Part shown: positions 59,717-64,000 of the stretch, piece by piece
Layout of the letters: the number at the start of each line of letters is the position of its first letter
How positions within the stretch are numbered: the stretch's first letter is position 1
Assembly: GCF_000427825.1 (NCBI RefSeq)
Contig: NZ_ATYT01000003.1
Coordinates: forward strand, 450,157 to 514,156
Reading direction: 5' to 3'
Length of the DNA stretch: 64,000 nt
From: Thermocrispum municipale DSM 44069
GTDB lineage: Bacteria; Actinomycetota; Actinomycetes; Mycobacteriales; Pseudonocardiaceae
The notes under the pieces: generated by a model
Database searches by the model: none
What the model was told of the DNA's origin: nothing
What the model saw: the letters and a program-made list of their open reading frames with translations, nothing else
Program-made: the position numbers and the translations under genes

Positions 59717-60309
59717 TGCACGACCTGGCGCCCGCGGCGCAGCGCATGGCGACGATCGTCGACGGGATCGCCGACGACCAGCTGTCCGCCCCGACGCCCT
59801 GCGAGAGATACCTGGTCAGCGGGCTGCTGTCGCATGCACTCGGGTTGACCGTCGCGTTCCGGCTGGCGGCGGAGAAGGATCCGCGCGCCTCGGACAACCC
59901 GCCACCGGAGAATCCGGCGCCCGCGGCCGAGCTGCCCGACGGCTGGCGCGTCCATCTCGCCCGGCAGCTGGACGACCTCGTCGCGGCGTGGCGGGAACCG
60001 TCCGCATGGCAGGGCGATGCCGAGGTCGGTGGCATCTCGCTGCCTGCACAGGCAGCGGGAACCGTCGCGCTGCAAGAGTTGATCGTGCACACTTGGGATC
60101 TGGCCAAGGCCACCGGTCAGCGCTACGACATCGATGACCGGAGCCTTCGTCCGCTGTTCACCTCGCTGGACGGCACGGTAGACGAGAACGGCACGCCGGG
60201 CCTGTTCGGGCCGCCGGTGCCGGTGCCGCCGGACGCACCGCTGCTGGACCGCACCATCGGCCTGACCGGTCGCGATCCGCAGTGGAGCCCGGCGCAGCGT
60301 CAGCGGTAG
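59716..60309 (+). CDS. DinB/MDMPI-like protein (TIGR03086 type)
   Basis: A 197-residue protein of the mycothiol-dependent DinB fold (TIGR03086-like). LAPAAQRMATIVDGIADDQLSAPTPCERY is the first helix, and VHTWDLAKATGQRYD the conserved His-containing end. Translation is coupled to prcA by TGATG. No proteasome role is known to me; it may be a passenger. Its stop overlaps the convergent PAP2-DAGK gene by 10 bp. Confidence 0.88.
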   Translation: MHDLAPAAQRMATIVDGIADDQLSAPTPCERYLVSGLLSHALGLTVAFRLAAEKDPRASDNPPPENPAPAAELPDGWRVHLARQLDDLVAAWREPSAWQGDAEVGGISLPAQAAGTVALQELIVHTWDLAKATGQRYDIDDRSLRPLFTSLDGTVDENGTPGLFGPPVPVPPDAPLLDRTIGLTGRDPQWSPAQRQR

Positions 60310-61802
60310 ATCGTCAGCGCGTCGGAGTGCGACTGGAACACGAAGTGGTTCCCGAGCGGCCCGACTTCGCCGTCGGTGGCGACCCGCCGGTTCCCGTCCA
60401 GCAAGCGGACTTCCAGCTCGGGCAGGTCGTACTGTCGGTAGACGTGGCTGGTGGCCAGCGTGTTGGTGATGCTGGCCAGGACGAAGCGAGCGCGTGAGTA
60501 GGGCAGGTCGGCCCGCAGATACCGCACGTCGAGCTTGCCGGAGTCCAGCGCGGGTCTGCGGCTGGGCGCGAAGCCCTTGGGCAGGTAGCTGCCGTTGCCG
60601 ACGAAGATCATCCAGATCAGGTGCTCCTGGCCGTTGAGCAGCACCCGCATCGGGGTGGCGTGCCGAAGCGTGCGGACCATCGCGATCATCCCGGAGAGCC
60701 ACTTGGGGTAGCGCTTCTCGAGCACCTCGCGCAGCCGCACCATTTCCGGGTAGCCGCCGATGCTGGCGGTGTTGATGAACCAGCGACGGTTGACGCCCTC
60801 GTCGCTGAAGGCCGTGACCTCACCGAGGTCCACTCCGACAGCGGTGCCTGCTTCGGTGGCGTCGTCGGCGTCACGCACCGACTGGACACCGACGTCTCGG
60901 GCGAAGTGGTTCAGCGTGCCCGCGGGAATCAGCACCAACGGAAGCTTGTTGTCGGCAGCCACCGACGCCACAGCGGCAACCGTGCCGTCGCCCCCGGCGA
61001 CAGCCAGCGCGCGGACCGGACGCCGCTGCGCCGCCCGCTCGTCGATCAGCCGCTGGATCTGCTCGGTGATGTCCTGGTCCTTGTCCGGCTCGATGAACGT
61101 GGCCAACGGCCACGCGACCCGCGCGAGCGCGGTCGGGTCATCGTCGTCGTCGCCGGAGTTCCGGTTCACCAGGGCGATCATGTCCTCGCCGTCCGGCATC
61201 ACCGGCGCATCCGCAGGGTGTTCGCTGTGGGCGGGGTCGGTGGGGCGCACCGGCCACCAGTGGCGCGTCCCCAATGCCGCCGCGCTGCCGATCAGAGCGC
61301 CGACCGCCACGTCGCTCGGCCAGTGCACGCCGGTGTGCACCCGGGAGTAGCTGACTGCTGCGGCAAGCGGCGCAGCGACTGCGCCGGCGAGGGGAGATTC
61401 CATCGCGGCCGCGGTCGCGAATGCGGCCGCCGAAGCACTGTGACCAGATGGAAATGAGGACGACGTGGGCCGCTTCCGCAGCCTGCGCCGGGTCGGCAAC
61501 AGCACGGCTGCCGGCCGCCTGCGCGGGAACATCGGCTTGGCCACCACGTTGGCCAGGAAACTCGCGCCCGTCACGGCCACCGCGCCGCGCAGCCCTGCTT
61601 GCCGCAACGGGCCCTTACGCAGGGCAAACAGCCCGGCGAGCCCGTACCACAACAGCGAATGATCGGCGGCCCGGGACAGCCCGCGGAGGACTTCGTCCGC
61701 CGGTCCCTCCGGGAGTTGCGCGCTGCGGCGCATCAACGATTCGTCGAGGGATCCGACGCGGCCCAGCCGCCGTCGCAGGTGGAGTTTCACGCTGAGCAAC
61801 AT
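60300..61802 (-). CDS. PAP2 phosphatase fused to diacylglycerol kinase-like domain
   Basis: A 500-residue bifunctional lipid enzyme. Residues about 45-185 are a PAP2-type phosphatase (KPMFPRRRP, SSFPSGHSASAAAF, SRVHTGVHWPSDV) in the membrane. Residues about 200-500 are a DAG/sphingosine kinase-like catalytic domain (AVAGGDGTVAAV, LIPAGTLNHFARD, GDGEVGPLG-like tail). Such fusions are typical of actinobacteria and act on lipid phosphates. The ATG at 61802 is used. It lies between prcA and pafA on the opposite strand. Confidence 0.93.
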   Translation of the reverse strand: MLLSVKLHLRRRLGRVGSLDESLMRRSAQLPEGPADEVLRGLSRAADHSLLWYGLAGLFALRKGPLRQAGLRGAVAVTGASFLANVVAKPMFPRRRPAAVLLPTRRRLRKRPTSSSFPSGHSASAAAFATAAAMESPLAGAVAAPLAAAVSYSRVHTGVHWPSDVAVGALIGSAAALGTRHWWPVRPTDPAHSEHPADAPVMPDGEDMIALVNRNSGDDDDDPTALARVAWPLATFIEPDKDQDITEQIQRLIDERAAQRRPVRALAVAGGDGTVAAVASVAADNKLPLVLIPAGTLNHFARDVGVQSVRDADDATEAGTAVGVDLGEVTAFSDEGVNRRWFINTASIGGYPEMVRLREVLEKRYPKWLSGMIAMVRTLRHATPMRVLLNGQEHLIWMIFVGNGSYLPKGFAPSRRPALDSGKLDVRYLRADLPYSRARFVLASITNTLATSHVYRQYDLPELEVRLLDGNRRVATDGEVGPLGNHFVFQSHSDALTIYR

Positions 61803-61870
61803 AGCCCAGGAACCGAGACTCCCCCCCAACAGCGCACCGCAAAGTCGGTGACAGCGCCTAGCATGAAGAA

Positions 61871-63229
61871 ATGCAGCGTCGGATCTTTGGCATCGAGACC
61901 GAGTTCGGGGTCACGTGCACCTTCCACGGTCAGCGCAGGCTTTCCCCGGACGAGGTTGCCCGGTATCTGTTCCGCCGGGTCGTCTCGTGGGGCCGTTCGT
62001 CCAACGTCTTCCTGTCCAACGGTTCACGCCTCTACCTCGACGTGGGTTCGCACCCGGAGTACGCCACCGCCGAGTGCGACGATCTGGTCCAGCTGGTCAC
62101 GCACGACAAGGCGGGCGAGCGGATCCTGGAGGATCTGCTGGTCGACGCCGAGCGCAGGCTCGCCGACGAGGGCATCGGCGGCGACATCTACCTGTTCAAG
62201 AACAACACCGACTCGGCGGGCAACTCCTACGGGTGCCACGAGAACTACCTGGTCGGCAGGTCGGGCGAGTTCTCCAGGATCGCCGACGTCCTGCTGCCGT
62301 TCTTGGTCTCGCGGCAGCTGATCTGCGGTGCAGGCAAGGTGCTGCAAACGCCGCGCGGTGCGGTGTTCTGCCTGTCGCAGCGTGCCGAGCACATCTGGGA
62401 GGGCGTGTCGAGCGCGACCACGCGCAGCCGCCCGATCATCAACACCAGGGACGAGCCGCACGCCGATGCCGAGCGGTACCGCAGGCTGCACGTGATCGTG
62501 GGCGACTCGAACATGGCGGAACCGACCACGCTGCTGAAGGTCGGCACGGCGAACCTGGTGCTGCGGATGATCGAGGAAGGGGTGCAGTTCCGCGACTTCA
62601 CGCTGGACAACCCGATCCGCGCGATCCGCGAGATCAGCCACGACCTGACCGGTCGTCGGCAGGTGCGGCTGGCAGGCGGCCGGGAGGCGTCGGCGTTGGA
62701 AATCCAGCGCGAGTACCACGACCGCGCGGTCAAGCACGTCGAGGCCGCGGGCGCCGATCCGACGACTCACCGGGTCGTGGAGTTGTGGGGCCGCACGCTC
62801 GACGCGGTGGAGGAGCAGGACTTCAGCAAGATCGACACCGAGATCGACTGGGCGATCAAGCACCGGCTGGTCGAGCGCTACCGGCGCAAGTACGACCTGG
62901 ACCTGTCCAGCCCGCGGATCGCGCAGCTGGACCTGGCGTATCACGACATCCGACGCGGTCGCGGCGTGTTCGACGTGCTGCAGCGCAAGGGGCTGGTCAA
63001 GCGGGTCACCGACGACGGCGAGATCGAGCTGGCCAAGGACACCCCGCCGCAGACCACCAGGGCGAAGCTGCGCGGGGACTTCATCGCTGCCGCGCAGGCC
63101 GCTCAGCGTGACTTCACGGTCGACTGGGTGCATCTGAAGCTGAACGACCAGGCGCAGCGCACCGTGCTGTGCAAGGACCCGTTCCGGCACGTCGACGAGC
63201 GGGTCGAGCGGCTGATCGCCAGTCTGTGA
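61871..63229 (+). CDS. pafA: Pup ligase PafA
   Basis: A 452-residue ATP-dependent ligase that joins the C-terminal Glu of Pup to substrate lysines. It has [10 protein letters not shown] (metal site), the catalytic Asp57 in [32 protein letters not shown], and [20 protein letters not shown]. It lacks the extended Dop loop, and its length is that of PafA. ATG 61871. It is divergent from the PAP2 fusion, with 68 bp between them, so it has its own promoter. Confidence 0.96.
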   Translation: MQRRIFGIETEFGVTCTFHGQRRLSPDEVARYLFRRVVSWGRSSNVFLSNGSRLYLDVGSHPEYATAECDDLVQLVTHDKAGERILEDLLVDAERRLADEGIGGDIYLFKNNTDSAGNSYGCHENYLVGRSGEFSRIADVLLPFLVSRQLICGAGKVLQTPRGAVFCLSQRAEHIWEGVSSATTRSRPIINTRDEPHADAERYRRLHVIVGDSNMAEPTTLLKVGTANLVLRMIEEGVQFRDFTLDNPIRAIREISHDLTGRRQVRLAGGREASALEIQREYHDRAVKHVEAAGADPTTHRVVELWGRTLDAVEEQDFSKIDTEIDWAIKHRLVERYRRKYDLDLSSPRIAQLDLAYHDIRRGRGVFDVLQRKGLVKRVTDDGEIELAKDTPPQTTRAKLRGDFIAAAQAAQRDFTVDWVHLKLNDQAQRTVLCKDPFRHVDERVERLIASL

Positions 63230-63248
63230 GGACAGCCGCCCGCAATCG

Positions 63249-63380
63249 GCCGGCGGAGGGCCGGCGCACCCACCGGCTGCGCCGCGCCCGGGGAGTGCCC
63301 GCGATCGGCGGAACGCCGGCGGAGGGCCGGCGCACCCACCGACTGCGCCGTGCAAGGGGAGTGCCCGCGATCGACCGAAC
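63249..63380. repeat. two tandem copies of a 66-bp unit after pafA
   Basis: Copy 1 (63249-63314) and copy 2 (63315-63380) start GCCGGCGGAGGGCCGG and differ at about six positions. The unit is 22 codons long, but no convincing gene covers it. The 279-bp gap between pafA and the LCP gene holds nothing else I can support. Confidence 0.8.
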
Positions 63381-63508
63381 CCCGTCCGGGGGCTGAGCGC
63401 GCCTGATCGGTTCTGCGAGGGGAGGGCCCGCGCTGACCGACGTCGTCGGCGGACCGGGATCGTGTCGCGCCTTCGCCGTTGTAAGACCGCAGCTGCTCGG
63501 CTGAGCGG

Positions 63509-64000
63509 TCAGTTCACGCAGGGAACCTCGTCGGCCGTGATCGGCTCGCTGCCACCGACTGGCGGCTGCTGTTCCTGCTCGGGCGGCGCGGAGCTCGGCG
63601 GAGCGTCGCCGGGCGGAGCGGATGACGGCGGAGCGGACGGGCTGGACGGCTGAGGGGGCCGCGAGGACGCATCCACCTGCGGGATTACCTCGCCGTCCTC
63701 GTCCTCGGACAGCGACGCGATGAACTGCCGAACCTGCTGCGGATCGACCTCGACGGCGGCCCCGTCCATCGGTGTCGGCAGCGCAAGGCTGCCGACCGGG
63801 ATGGTGCGGAACTCCACCTGACCGCCCGAGAGCGTGCTCATCCGCTGCGCGAACGCCATGATGTCCCAGCCCCGGCTCAGCACGACCGAGCGGGTGATCG
63901 CCTCGATGAGGTTGTTCAGCTTGGCCGGATCGGTCAGCGTGCCGGTGGACAGCGTCTTCCGGACCAGTCCGGTCATGAACACCTGCTGACGGACGACCCG
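63509..64000 (-). CDS. LytR-CpsA-Psr (LCP) family protein, C-terminal part (runs off window end)
   Basis: The last 163 codons of an LCP-type cell-wall ligase, which attaches arabinogalactan or teichoic acid to peptidoglycan. RVVRQQVFMTGLVRKTLS and the following helix are the end of the LCP domain. The tail from about 63800 downward is a Pro/Ser/Asp-rich extension (SSAPPGDAPPSSAPP) ending PCVN, typical of the cell-wall region outside the membrane. The catalytic core and membrane anchor are beyond the window. Confidence 0.8.
   Translation of the reverse strand, partial: RVVRQQVFMTGLVRKTLSTGTLTDPAKLNNLIEAITRSVVLSRGWDIMAFAQRMSTLSGGQVEFRTIPVGSLALPTPMDGAAVEVDPQQVRQFIASLSEDEDGEVIPQVDASSRPPQPSSPSAPPSSAPPGDAPPSSAPPEQEQQPPVGGSEPITADEVPCVN

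Overview
The window is high-GC actinobacterial chromosome, most likely from the Pseudonocardiaceae (Amycolatopsis, Saccharopolyspora and relatives) or a close family. The evidence is a complete Pup-proteasome locus, the mycothiol ligase MshC, two mycothiol-type DinB proteins, a GntR regulator that resembles DasR, a bacterial Ku plus LigD-type DNA end-joining set, many GTG starts, and ATGA/GTGA gene overlaps. The genus cannot be fixed from sequence reading alone. No rRNA, tRNA, CRISPR array, prophage or insertion sequence was recognised. The region reads as core chromosome.

Layout. 1-2149: the N-terminal part of a PAS-GGDEF protein and a cytochrome P450. 2291-12656: a tightly coupled catabolic operon (DinB/MDMPI-like protein, AtuA-like protein, acyl-CoA dehydrogenase, acyl-CoA carboxylase beta and alpha subunits, second acyl-CoA dehydrogenase, SDR, TetR) for a branched or terpene-like acyl-CoA, ending in a MaoC hydratase gene broken by frameshifts. 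12660-19883: a TrmB/LuxR-type regulator, a lipoprotein, a small HTH plus Clp_N pair behind a cluster of inverted repeats, a MerR regulator followed by an 18-residue cysteine-rich peptide ORF, an OafA/SGNH-type acyltransferase and an AraC regulator. 19990-24968: a KAS III-like ketosynthase, a small unknown protein, the split LigD polymerase and ligase genes, divergent Ku and a Cys-rich small protein.

25029-36011: a DevS-like orphan histidine kinase, TrmL, the fabG-inhA-ferrochelatase operon, a subtilase with a small I9-like companion, a TetR regulator, mshC and an SGNH hydrolase. 36016-46683: a PAC2 protein divergent from the cobalamin-dependent methionine synthase, a thioesterase, a HAD hydrolase, a three-gene operon of unknown membrane proteins, hisE-hisG and an O-methyltransferase. 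46743-50919: a ParA-like ATPase, a RecB/Cas4-like nuclease, an M50 site-2 protease and TrmI. Two Pro/Gln-rich membrane paralogues follow.

53158-63229 is the Pup-proteasome region: ARC/Mpa ATPase, a DasR-like regulator on the other strand, Dop, Pup, PrcB, PrcA, a DinB-type protein, a PAP2-DAG kinase-like protein on the other strand, and PafA. Pup is deamidated by Dop, ligated to lysines by PafA, recognised by ARC and fed to the PrcBA 20S core. The window ends in the C-terminus of an LCP-family cell-wall ligase. Main points for a second look: the MerR plus 18-residue Cys peptide unit, the HTH-Clp_N module with five half-sites, the multiply frameshifted MaoC gene, the subtilase plus detached inhibitor-like protein, the unknown membrane operon at 42-44.8 kb, the nested dyad between metH and the PAC2 gene, and the short substrate loop of the InhA homologue.
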